From Methanosarcinaceae archaeon (GTDB lineage Archaea; Halobacteriota; Methanosarcinia; Methanosarcinales; Methanosarcinaceae): a stretch of 11,453 nucleotides of DNA. The stretch is taken from positions 1-11,453 of the forward strand of contig JAUSPM010000013.1 of assembly GCA_030655675.1 (NCBI GenBank), written 5' to 3'. The notes under the pieces are model-generated. The model saw nothing but the letters and a program-made list of their open reading frames with translations, did no database searches and was not told where the DNA came from. The position numbers and the translations under genes were made by a program. Positions 6,220-11,453 of this stretch are shown piece after piece (within the stretch, counting starts at the first letter, position 1; each line of letters begins with the position of its first letter).

Positions 6220-7938
6220 TTAATTTGCCAATTCTTGAATATTATGTTCAAGATATGTAGCATGACTTCTTTCGATCAAAAGATCGCACACTTCATGGGC
6301 TTTTCCATCATCAACTATTGCACCATTATCGATCAAAACAGCCCTGTGAGCGACTTCTTTTACGAAATCCATGTGATGGCTGACAAGTACAATTGTTGTA
6401 CCGAATTTTGCATTGATATTCTTGAGTGAATTTGTAACGTCCCGAAGGGTTACAGGGTCAAGATCTCCAAATGGTTCATCCAGCATCAGTATCTCTGGTG
6501 AAGTTGCCAGAGCAAGCGCGATGAATGCTCTTACGTGTTCGCCACCGCTGATCTGATACGGGGTCTTGTCAAGGACACTCATTGGAAGATCCATTGCATC
6601 AAATACTTTCTTTGCATATTTCATAACATCTGTGTCTGGAACATGAGGGAACAGTTTTGGGAATATGTCAATTGACATCTTCATATCTTGCAAAGCTTGT
6701 GTTTTCTCCTCTTCTGACATATCAGGAAGCTGATAGATCATATCAAGTGTTTCATCGGAAATCTTCAATTCTATAGCTTTTTGTCTTGCATATTCGATTG
6801 CACCAGTCATCTTAATGCTCAGTCTGAAAGCGATCTGCTGCTTGACCGTAGAATGTGGTGACATTGTGAATTCCTGATGCATGATACTGATCTTGCTTCG
6901 GAGTTCAATACGTTTCTTGCTGTATTGGGTTATGTCTATCCATTCACCCTCGTGAAGGTATCCGACATGTCCGGATTTAATTTTGCTCAATCCTTCCATC
7001 ATCTTTAAAATCGTGGTCTTTCCGGCACCAGAGGGCCCTATTAATGCAACGATCTCACCTCTGTATATATCAAGAGAGAAATCCTTGATATTCAACACTT
7101 CGCCAACTCTTATGAGTGCAAGACGCTTAGAAAGATCCCTCACTTGAATGATAGGTTCTGTCTCAGTGACTGGGGCAAGTTGGACCTGCGGTTTGAGTTC
7201 ACTGAGGAAATGCTTAAGCACATCTTTTGGCTTGCCTTCATCAAATATCTTGCCATCTTGAAGAAAAATAACTCTGTCTGCAAGATACATATGAATTTCT
7301 GGCAGGTGTGATACAACGATGATCGGGATGTTCAAGGTATTCTTAAGGTCCTTTATCGCATCAAGAACTTCCTGTTTGGTGTCCGGTCCTGTCATTGTAA
7401 CAGGTTCGTCCAAAAGCAAGAGTTTAGGGCTTGCTGCAAGTTGACGTGCGATGATTATCCTCTGTTTTTCGCCCCCACTTAGCAGATTTGCTGCATGCAG
7501 TGCCTTGTGTTCCATTCCAACGAGTTTTAGATATACCATTGATTTTTCATACATCTCATCATAATGGGGGGATTCTGGCAATGGCAATGATTCATGGCCT
7601 TCACGAAGAAAATTCAGTTTCCTGATAATATTCTCGATCGCAGGACCTGTCCAGAGTCCAAATGTACGCTGAAGATGGATCGCAGTATTCTTATTAAGGG
7701 TTTTAGCTCCTAATGATCCTGATTCAGGTGTGAAGGTTTCACCGTCAAGTTCGAAACTTCCCTCTTCAAATGGTTCGACTCCACGCAAGATCTTAAGTAG
7801 AGTAGATTTACCACTTCCACTTTTTCCGGTAATGCCTAGAATCTCTCCGTTTTTGACACTAAAACTAATGTCGTTCAGTATCCGTATTTTTTCAGAATTG
7901 ACTTCATAGTCTTTGACGATATTGGAAACATTAAGCAT
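6220..7938 (-). CDS. atwA: AtwA: methyl-CoM reductase activation component A2, double ABC ATPase
   Basis: A 572-residue soluble protein with two fused ABC nucleotide-binding domains and no membrane span. It matches component A2 of the methyl-coenzyme M reductase system, which supplies ATP hydrolysis for reductive activation of the Ni(I) cofactor F430 of Mcr in the cytosol. Domain 1: Walker A GKSGSGKST (38-46), signature LSGGE (153-157), Walker B KLLLLDEP (172-179), switch His211. Domain 2: Walker A GPSGAGKTT (301-309), Q-loop Gln355, signature ISGGE (463-467), Walker B EILMLDEP (482-489), D-loop GDLD, switch His521. All catalytic elements of both sites are present. The start ATG has AGGTG upstream, and a TATA box near 7985. 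The absence of permease genes nearby agrees with a non-transport role. Methanogens often carry AtwA paralogues, so it may be a paralogue rather than the founding member. Confidence 0.9.
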   Translation of the reverse strand: MLNVSNIVKDYEVNSEKIRILNDISFSVKNGEILGITGKSGSGKSTLLKILRGVEPFEEGSFELDGETFTPESGSLGAKTLNKNTAIHLQRTFGLWTGPAIENIIRKLNFLREGHESLPLPESPHYDEMYEKSMVYLKLVGMEHKALHAANLLSGGEKQRIIIARQLAASPKLLLLDEPVTMTGPDTKQEVLDAIKDLKNTLNIPIIVVSHLPEIHMYLADRVIFLQDGKIFDEGKPKDVLKHFLSELKPQVQLAPVTETEPIIQVRDLSKRLALIRVGEVLNIKDFSLDIYRGEIVALIGPSGAGKTTILKMMEGLSKIKSGHVGYLHEGEWIDITQYSKKRIELRSKISIMHQEFTMSPHSTVKQQIAFRLSIKMTGAIEYARQKAIELKISDETLDMIYQLPDMSEEEKTQALQDMKMSIDIFPKLFPHVPDTDVMKYAKKVFDAMDLPMSVLDKTPYQISGGEHVRAFIALALATSPEILMLDEPFGDLDPVTLRDVTNSLKNINAKFGTTIVLVSHHMDFVKEVAHRAVLIDNGAIVDDGKAHEVCDLLIERSHATYLEHNIQELAN

Positions 7939-7978
7939 GATAGCACCTTTATTGATAACTTATATGTATTTTACAAAA

Positions 7979-7990
7979 TGTTATATAGAA
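7979..7990 (-). promoter_or_regulatory. TATA box of atwA
   Basis: The minus strand reads CTATATAAC, centred about 47 nt before the ATG at 7938. The expected start site near 7958 leaves a leader of about 20 nt that contains the AGGTG ribosome-binding site. Confidence 0.55.
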
Positions 7991-8045
7991 TGTATATTCG
8001 TGATGTTTGTACGTCTATATAATCTATACGCTCTGACATTAACAC

Positions 8046-8232
8046 AAATAAAAAAAGAAATATTAAAAAAAAGGTATTTGTAGAAATGTATTAGTATGGC
8101 TGTGTAAATGTTATCGTCCTATTTAAAACTAAAACCAATGCGACCGCCGTCAGGCGGCACGTTCCATACATACTAAATTAAATAATCTAAATAGTTAGCA
8201 AAAAGTGTACAAGAAAATCTTCGCTATGCTCG
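8046..8232 (-). ncRNA. Candidate structured small RNA or long atwA leader
   Basis: This gene-free stretch has its own palindromic TATA promoter (8244-8268; predicted start near 8230) and ends in a T8 run (8065-8072) and a T7 run (8050-8056) on the minus strand, so a transcript of about 160-185 nt is expected. Within AT-rich sequence there is a GC-rich hairpin (CCGCC 8144-8148, loop 8149-8152, GGCGG 8153-8157, plus a G-U pair). It is enclosed by a perfect 8-bp long-range pairing between 8169-8176 and 8091-8098. No reading frame of note exists. It could be an independent small RNA, or, if transcription continues past the T-runs, a 5' regulatory leader of atwA. I do not recognise a known RNA family. 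Confidence 0.45.
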
Positions 8233-8268
8233 GATTTACTCGAACTATATGTTTATAAAACATATACT
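8210..8268 (-). promoter_or_regulatory. Palindromic TATA promoter, second copy of the UbiB promoter/leader
   Basis: TTTATAAA is centred in a perfect inverted repeat with 9-bp arms TATATGTTT and AAACATATA around ATA (plus strand, 8246-8266). The 59 nt aligns ungapped with 5561-5619 upstream of the UbiB gene. It does not precede a coding region: in-frame stops follow at once. The nearest downstream gene on this strand is atwA, about 290 nt away, which leaves the candidate RNA as the obvious product. Confidence 0.6.
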
Positions 8269-8284
8269 AATAAAAATAGTGGAA

Positions 8285-8360
8285 TACGCTGAAAGCGATT
8301 GAAAATTCAATGTGTATGTAGGGTAACGCCGCGCGATGCGCGTGTGGTAGAATCGTTTAT
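8285..8360. repeat. Dispersed intergenic repeat, copy 2
   Basis: Matches 1-90 as described for copy 1, with the same CGCGC/GCGCG stem (8330-8334 and 8338-8342, loop GAT) and the same GTGTGGTAG motif (8342-8350). It contains the perfect palindrome TTGAAAATTCAA (8299-8310). It lies immediately upstream (in minus-strand sense) of the palindromic promoter at 8210-8268, so promoter and repeat may belong to one mobile or conserved unit. Confidence 0.6.
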
Positions 8361-8407
8361 ATCATGAACTAATTGAACACTCTGCGCCATGACGTTGCAC
8401 TGTATCT

Positions 8408-8455
8408 AAACAAAAACAAAAAAAGAAAACACCGTAGTTGAAAAACGTCAACTAC
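8408..8455 (-). terminator. Hairpin plus T-tract after GGGP synthase
   Basis: A perfect 7-bp stem GTAGTTG/CAACTAC (8434-8440 and 8449-8455, 8-nt loop) abuts the stop codon and is followed on the minus strand by T4, T7 and T5 runs. It is an intrinsic-type terminator like the one after atwA. Confidence 0.75.
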
Positions 8456-9199
8456 TCATCTCTTTATGGCAGAGACAAGTTCCTCTATTTTTGACCTGAC
8501 ATCCTTTGTCTCTTCGACAATGGTCCCCGTCACGATCATATCAGCACCTGCCATGGCACTCATTTTAGCTGTTGCACCATCGCGGATACCACCACCAACA
8601 ATCAGTTTGTTGTCCCCAAGTGCATGTTTGACCATACCTATCATTTTTGGATCGATCGGTTTATCTGCGCCTGAACCTGCTTCAAGATATGTATAATGCA
8701 TTCCCAGATACTTACCCGCAAGCGCATAAGCCACAGCGATTTCCGGTTTATTCTGTGGGATCAACCTTGCGTCACCGACCCATCCAACGGTTCCGCCCGG
8801 TTCAACTATCAGATATGCCATTGAGAGGGTCTCAAGTCCGTACTTATAGACGAGTGGCGCACCCATTGCCTGATTGGTTGTAATAAAATTTACGTCGCGT
8901 GAGTTCAACAAACTCATAAAAAAGATGGCATCGGCATGTATACTAACCCCGCTTGCATTGCCAGGGAAAAGTATTGTAGGCTTGTCAGTCTGCTCTTTGA
9001 TCTTAAGCAAAGTCTGGTCTAACAATACCCCACCGGCTCCGGTTGAACCCCCGACCATAATAGCATCCGTGCCCCCCTCAACTGCTGCGAGAGCAATCTC
9101 GCCAGCCTCTTCGGGGGATTGTGATGCCGGATCTAAAAGAGTTAAGTGAACCGTACCTTCACGTTTTACAATATCATTTAGGTACTCTTCCACTTGCAT
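8456..9199 (-). CDS. Geranylgeranylglyceryl phosphate synthase
   Basis: A 247-residue prenyltransferase that joins geranylgeranyl diphosphate to sn-glycerol-1-phosphate, the first committed ether-bond step of archaeal membrane lipids. It is a TIM-barrel protein. Visible family motifs are the Mg/substrate region LTLLDP (19-24), MVGGSTG (48-54), LFPGN (77-81), YLEAGSGA (171-178), VGGGIRDG (201-208, phosphate site) and the ADMIVTGTIVEE strand (219-230). Length and motifs fit the archaeal family fully. ATG at 9199 lies 8 nt after the L40e stop codon, and a GGAG within the end of L40e, about 17 nt upstream, is the only Shine-Dalgarno-like sequence, so translation may be coupled to L40e. It ends at a strong hairpin terminator, closing a two-gene operon. 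Confidence 0.95.
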   Translation of the reverse strand: MQVEEYLNDIVKREGTVHLTLLDPASQSPEEAGEIALAAVEGGTDAIMVGGSTGAGGVLLDQTLLKIKEQTDKPTILFPGNASGVSIHADAIFFMSLLNSRDVNFITTNQAMGAPLVYKYGLETLSMAYLIVEPGGTVGWVGDARLIPQNKPEIAVAYALAGKYLGMHYTYLEAGSGADKPIDPKMIGMVKHALGDNKLIVGGGIRDGATAKMSAMAGADMIVTGTIVEETKDVRSKIEELVSAIKR

Positions 9200-9207
9200 G
9201 AATTAGA

Positions 9208-9357
9208 TCAGCCGCTCCTTACTTCCTTGGATTTTGTGCGTAAGTTCTTGTAACCGCATTTTCTACAACGTGTTGCCCTAACAGCGTTTCTTGCGTTGCA
9301 TTTCATACATATCTTTTTATTGAGGATTCTCGCCTCTGCTTCCGGAAATCTTCCCAT
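9208..9357 (-). CDS. rpl40e: 50S ribosomal protein L40e
   Basis: A 49-residue basic protein, MGRFPEAEARILNKKICMKC at the N-terminus, with two CxxC pairs (Cys17/Cys20 and Cys31/Cys34, from KICMKCNAR and TRCRKCGY) that form a zinc ribbon. This is the archaeal L40e, the stand-alone counterpart of the ribosomal part of the eukaryotic ubiquitin-L40 fusion, and it belongs to the large ribosomal subunit. ATG at 9357 is supported by AGGTGAG a few bases upstream. It is the first gene of a pair with GGGP synthase, linking translation and lipid synthesis transcriptionally. Confidence 0.95.
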   Translation of the reverse strand: MGRFPEAEARILNKKICMKCNARNAVRATRCRKCGYKNLRTKSKEVRSG

Positions 9358-9383
9358 GGTCTCACCTGTGGTTTTGATATAAT

Positions 9384-9413
9384 TATGATTTATCTAATTA
9401 ATAATATGATTTA
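9384..9413. promoter_or_regulatory. Direct repeats TATGATTTA upstream of rpl40e
   Basis: The nonamer TATGATTTA occurs at 9384-9392 and 9405-9413, exactly 21 bp apart (two helical turns), between the L40e start and its upstream region. The spacing would place two bound proteins on the same DNA face. The sequence is AT-rich, so chance is possible. The rpl40e promoter itself is not obvious. Confidence 0.3.
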
Positions 9414-9523
9414 CTTGTAATATGACATCATAAATAAGAATGTCGTTGGCTGGCTACATACATCTCAAAACATATAATGGTTTTGGGACTATGCCATCCA
9501 TTTGACATAATATAGTTGATCGC

Positions 9524-9640
9524 ACTCAAGTATTCATTGATCGTATGTGCTGCCAACTTTCCTGCACCCATTGCACTGATAATAGTAAGTTGCACCGATA
9601 ATGACATTTTGTTGTAGCGCACTAAATGTGTAGGGATTTA
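9524..9640 (-). pseudogene. Remnant of a GltD-like FAD/NAD(P) oxidoreductase C-terminus
   Basis: The minus strand encodes TIISAMGAGKLAAHTINEYL, which matches the C-terminal FAD-binding helix and end of glutamate synthase small-subunit-type oxidoreductases (usual pattern GDVVTGA-T-VI-AM-AGK-AA-I-YL). Just upstream the match continues in another frame (FSALQQNVIIGAT), and removing one T in the CTTACT at the join restores a continuous reading, so a one-base insertion is likely. The rest of the roughly 450-residue enzyme is absent, because the tRNA-Gln gene begins within 35 nt. There is no ribosome-binding site of note. I read it as a decayed fragment. The family call rests on a short stretch. 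Confidence 0.45.
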
Positions 9641-9650
9641 TTAAATAAAT
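9636..9650. terminator. AT palindrome at the 3' end of tRNA-Gln
   Basis: A perfect 15-bp palindrome, ATTTATT-A-AATAAAT, begins 5 nt after the tRNA-Gln 3' end. It may act in termination or 3' processing, or be a chance AT symmetry. Confidence 0.3.
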
Positions 9651-9654
9651 TCAA

Positions 9655-9727
9655 TAGTCCCGGGCGGATTCGAACCGCCGTCTCAGGCTCCAAAGGCCTG
9701 AAGGATTGACCACTACCCTACGGGACT
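9655..9727 (-). tRNA. tRNA-Gln (anticodon TTG)
   Basis: The cloverleaf on the minus strand has acceptor AGTCCCG pairing with CGGGACT, discriminator A, and anticodon stem CAGGC/GCCTG around loop CTTTGGA (anticodon TTG, reading CAA). The T arm is GGCGG/CCGCC around TTCGAAT. No CCA and no intron are encoded. Archaea make Gln-tRNA through Glu-tRNA amidation by GatDE. The A1-U72 first acceptor pair agrees with the usual archaeal tRNA-Gln recognition feature. Confidence 0.95.
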
Positions 9728-9853
9728 GCAAGATTGAGCGAAATACAGGCATACTAGTACTTATTACTTTTCAGTAGTACGCCTTATTATACCATATTTG
9801 CATAAAAATCATGCTTGAAATGTTTATATGAATACTTTCACCCCGCCCGGCTC

Positions 9854-9890
9854 AAGTATATATATGAATAGTGTTGATATATTTTATATC
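9854..9890 (+). promoter_or_regulatory. TATA-rich promoter before the small membrane protein
   Basis: Plus-strand AGTATATATATGA (about 9854-9866) and TATATTTTATATC (about 9879-9891) are two TATA-like elements. The second would place a start site about 9 nt before the ATG at 9919, giving a nearly leaderless mRNA, which would explain the missing Shine-Dalgarno sequence. Confidence 0.35.
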
Positions 9891-9918
9891 TGAAACAAAA
9901 AACCACGCACAGATTATT

Positions 9919-10038
9919 ATGATAAATACAACTATAATTGATCCATATGCAGAAATTGTAATATTTGGAATTATCGCAATTATTGCTGCTTTTATTTTTG
10001 GTAGTATTGTCTGTTTGCTGTATCGTGTGTGTAAGTAA
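9919..10038 (+). CDS. Candidate 39-aa single-span membrane protein
   Basis: This is the only gene-like frame on the plus strand. It begins MINTTIIDPYAE, then has one uninterrupted hydrophobic helix (about residues 13-34, rich in Ile, Ala, Phe and Gly, with IIAIIAAFIFGSIVC), and ends with the basic tail LYRVCK, which by the positive-inside rule puts the C-terminus in the cytoplasm. Two cysteines lie at the cytoplasmic end. There is no Shine-Dalgarno sequence, but TATA elements lie at a distance fitting a nearly leaderless transcript. Codon use is ordinary for AT-rich archaeal DNA. The reverse strand has an overlapping 76-codon frame that looks non-coding. Function is unknown. Short hydrophobic frames also arise by chance in AT-rich DNA. 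Confidence 0.45.
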   Translation: MINTTIIDPYAEIVIFGIIAIIAAFIFGSIVCLLYRVCK

Positions 10039-10095
10039 TTTCTCTTGTCGGTGTCCGAAACGCTTCAAATCAGCTGCTAAAGCTAGATATGCCCA

Positions 10096-11187
10096 TCATT
10101 TTTGAATAATAAGCGTTAAAATATCCCTGTCATGTAAATAATGATCGAGTCCGGCTCTTTGTCCGGGGTGTTTTGCAGAAGTTCCCCAAATTTGTGAATA
10201 CCTGAACTTTCTCCTGAAATCTCGATGCAGTTTATCACAGATATCACCTACAGTAGTGCCGCTCACAACAATCATAGGTTCATCCATATCAGCCGCTTCA
10301 CCCTGTGGTTTCATGTATATCCTTATGAAACAGAGCGTCTCGAATATAGCCTCTTTTACGGCACCAAGGTTCTTCTCCTTATCCGCGGATATCAAAATTG
10401 AATCCGGGAAATTTGCCATCGAGTCCTCGATAAGGATCTCATCTGCCATATCAACCTTATTGATAACCTGAATGGAATCTACATATACCCTGTTATCAAG
10501 AACAGCATCAATCAATTGGTCAACCGTAATATTCTCCCTAATAAGCACATGCGCATTGTGGATGCGGTACTCGTTCAAGACCGCTATGATCAATTTGTCG
10601 GATATATCAAGTTGCAGCGTCTTGCTGATAATGATGCCTCCCCGATCCTGCCTCACGATCGTGATATCCGGTGGTTCCTGATCCACACGTATACCTGCGG
10701 AATAAAGTTCATCCAGCAGAACTTCGTAATGATTAGTCTGAAAGACATCCAGAATAAAAAGAATGAGGTTTGAACTCCTGACAACCGAAATAACTTCCTT
10801 TCCACGACCGCGCCCCGATGCTGCACCCCTGACCATCCCAGGCACATCCAATATCTGTATGGTGGCACCTTTATAATCAAGTACACCAGGAATTACATCC
10901 AGTGTAGTGAAATCATACGCCCCCACTTCGGAATTTGCACCTGTCAACTTGTTAAGTAGCGTAGACTTACCCACAGAAGGGAATCCCACAAGTGCCACTG
11001 TTGCATCGCCCGATTTCTTGACTGAATAACCCTCGCCTCCCGATTTGGATGAAGCCTTTTTCTCAATCTCGTCACGTAGACGTGCAAGTTTTGCCTTCAA
11101 TTTACCAATATGATGTGAAGTCGCCTTATTATAAGGTGTCTTACGGATCTCATCTTCAACTTCTTTAATATCTTCCTGTACGCCCAT
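10096..11187 (-). CDS. drg: Drg-family (Obg-like) GTP-binding protein
   Basis: A 363-residue archaeal Drg GTPase, a ribosome-associated translational GTPase family conserved in archaea and eukaryotes. ATG at 11187 is chosen over the TTG at 11202 because AAGGTG lies just before it and the protein then begins MGVQEDIKEVEDEIRKTPYN, the usual family start. Residues 1-50 form a helical hairpin or coiled coil. The G domain shows G1 GFPSVGKS (68-75), the switch region around YDFTTLDVIPG, G3 DVPG (114-117), G4 NKVD (243-246) and G5 ISA (266-268). The C-terminal TGS domain (about 288-363) ends in a run of beta strands (HDRDILTLII). All GTPase motifs are intact. It is a single gene with its own promoter. 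Confidence 0.95.
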   Translation of the reverse strand: MGVQEDIKEVEDEIRKTPYNKATSHHIGKLKAKLARLRDEIEKKASSKSGGEGYSVKKSGDATVALVGFPSVGKSTLLNKLTGANSEVGAYDFTTLDVIPGVLDYKGATIQILDVPGMVRGAASGRGRGKEVISVVRSSNLILFILDVFQTNHYEVLLDELYSAGIRVDQEPPDITIVRQDRGGIIISKTLQLDISDKLIIAVLNEYRIHNAHVLIRENITVDQLIDAVLDNRVYVDSIQVINKVDMADEILIEDSMANFPDSILISADKEKNLGAVKEAIFETLCFIRIYMKPQGEAADMDEPMIVVSGTTVGDICDKLHRDFRRKFRYSQIWGTSAKHPGQRAGLDHYLHDRDILTLIIQK

Positions 11188-11252
11188 TTGCACCTTACAC
11201 AACTTTAAGTTTAAAAAGACTTTCGCGACTGATTGTTTAATTGAGCTGTTAC

Positions 11253-11274
11253 TATATATTCCGGGATATATAAG
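11253..11274 (-). promoter_or_regulatory. Promoter of drg with symmetrical TATA halves
   Basis: The sequence TATATATTCCGGGATATATA (11253-11272) is a near-perfect palindrome with one mismatched pair. Its right half read on the minus strand (CTTATATATC) is a good TATA box, placing the start about 55 nt before the drg ATG. The CCGG centre and symmetry suggest a possible regulator site. Confidence 0.45.
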
Positions 11275-11286
11275 TTTCGGCGTGAA

Positions 11287-11301
11287 GGGGCTGTTTCAAA
11301 A
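11287..11301. mobile_element. Possible terminal repeat of an insertion sequence or MITE
   Basis: GGGGCTGTTTCAAAA resembles the outer ends of several IS families with GGG-type terminal repeats. No transposase and no partner end are inside the window, so this is only a lead. Confidence 0.2.
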
Positions 11302-11330
11302 TCTAGTGATTACAGTGTTTAATGGAATAA

Positions 11331-11402
11331 ATTTTCACCACAAGCGCGCGGAGAGCGCAGAGAACGCACATTTTACTCTCTGCGCTTTCTGCGGTGAAAA
11401 AT
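11331..11402. repeat. Imperfect inverted repeat of the CGCAGAG type
   Basis: Outer arms TTTTCACC (11332-11339) and GGTGAAAA (11393-11400) pair, as do inner arms AGCGCAGAGA (11354-11363) and TCTCTGCGCT (11377-11386). The 14-nt stretch between the left arms (11340-11353) faces only 6 nt on the right (11387-11392), and the loop is 13 nt (11364-11376). Repeats built from CACCGCAGAG/GCGCAGAG units are widespread between genes in bacteria and archaea, and their role is not established. GC content is higher than the surrounding DNA. Confidence 0.6.
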
Positions 11403-11453
11403 TATTTGGTATTTGTATAGCTATTTTATACTAAACAATATCTACTTTTTGTA

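Noticed and set aside
6220..7938. Reading the double ABC protein as a membrane transporter ATPase
   Set aside because: No permease or binding-protein gene lies nearby, and its tandem-domain sequence fits the AtwA component A2 family better.
7994..8038. Possible C/D box guide RNA (GTGATGT ... CTGA)
   Set aside because: The C box is imperfect and no internal C'/D' boxes or terminal stem are seen; this overlaps the region just upstream of the atwA TATA box.
9838..10068. 76-codon minus-strand frame overlapping the small membrane protein
   Set aside because: Composition is dominated by Asn, Tyr, Cys and His in an AT-rich manner, with no domain-like pattern and no ribosome-binding site; the opposite-strand 39-aa frame is more protein-like.

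Overview
The window looks like chromosomal DNA from a methanogenic archaeon, most likely of the Methanosarcinales (Methanosarcinaceae-like). The main evidence is an AtwA-type double ABC ATPase (component A2 of the methyl-coenzyme M reductase activation system), an archaeal-lipid enzyme (geranylgeranylglyceryl phosphate synthase), ribosomal protein L40e, an archaeal Drg GTPase, tRNA genes without an encoded CCA end, and TATA-type promoters in AT-rich spacers. Species cannot be named from the sequence alone.

Almost everything reads on the minus strand. From high to low coordinates: a Drg-family GTPase (10096-11187); a candidate 39-residue single-span membrane protein on the plus strand (9919-10038); tRNA-Gln(TTG) with a frameshifted remnant of a GltD-like oxidoreductase beside its 3' end; the pair L40e and GGGP synthase (8 nt apart); a 517-bp gene-free spacer (7939-8455) with a dispersed repeat, a palindromic TATA promoter and a candidate structured RNA; atwA; a phasin-like coiled-coil protein; an ABC1/UbiB-family kinase-like membrane protein; tRNA-Arg(CCT); a GNAT acetyltransferase resembling short ArgA-type N-acetylglutamate synthases; a GH15 glucoamylase-like enzyme with no visible canonical start codon; and an unrecognised 154-residue protein. 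The ends carry repeats: one copy of the dispersed repeat at 1-90 and an imperfect inverted repeat near 11331-11402.

The genes are mostly independent housekeeping functions (translation, lipid synthesis, methanogenesis enzyme activation, storage carbohydrate breakdown), each with its own promoter. L40e plus GGGP synthase is the clearest operon. The phasin-like gene and the UbiB gene are adjacent but separated by a strong promoter.

No defence system, CRISPR array or complete mobile element is visible. The most interesting material is between the genes: a 59-bp promoter/leader sequence present both before the UbiB gene and in the 7939-8455 spacer, and downstream of the second copy a transcript-sized segment that can fold (GC-rich hairpin enclosed by an 8-bp long-range helix) and ends in T-runs. 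This is a candidate unannotated small RNA or long regulatory leader. The GH15 gene with an intact 657-codon frame but no start codon also deserves checking.
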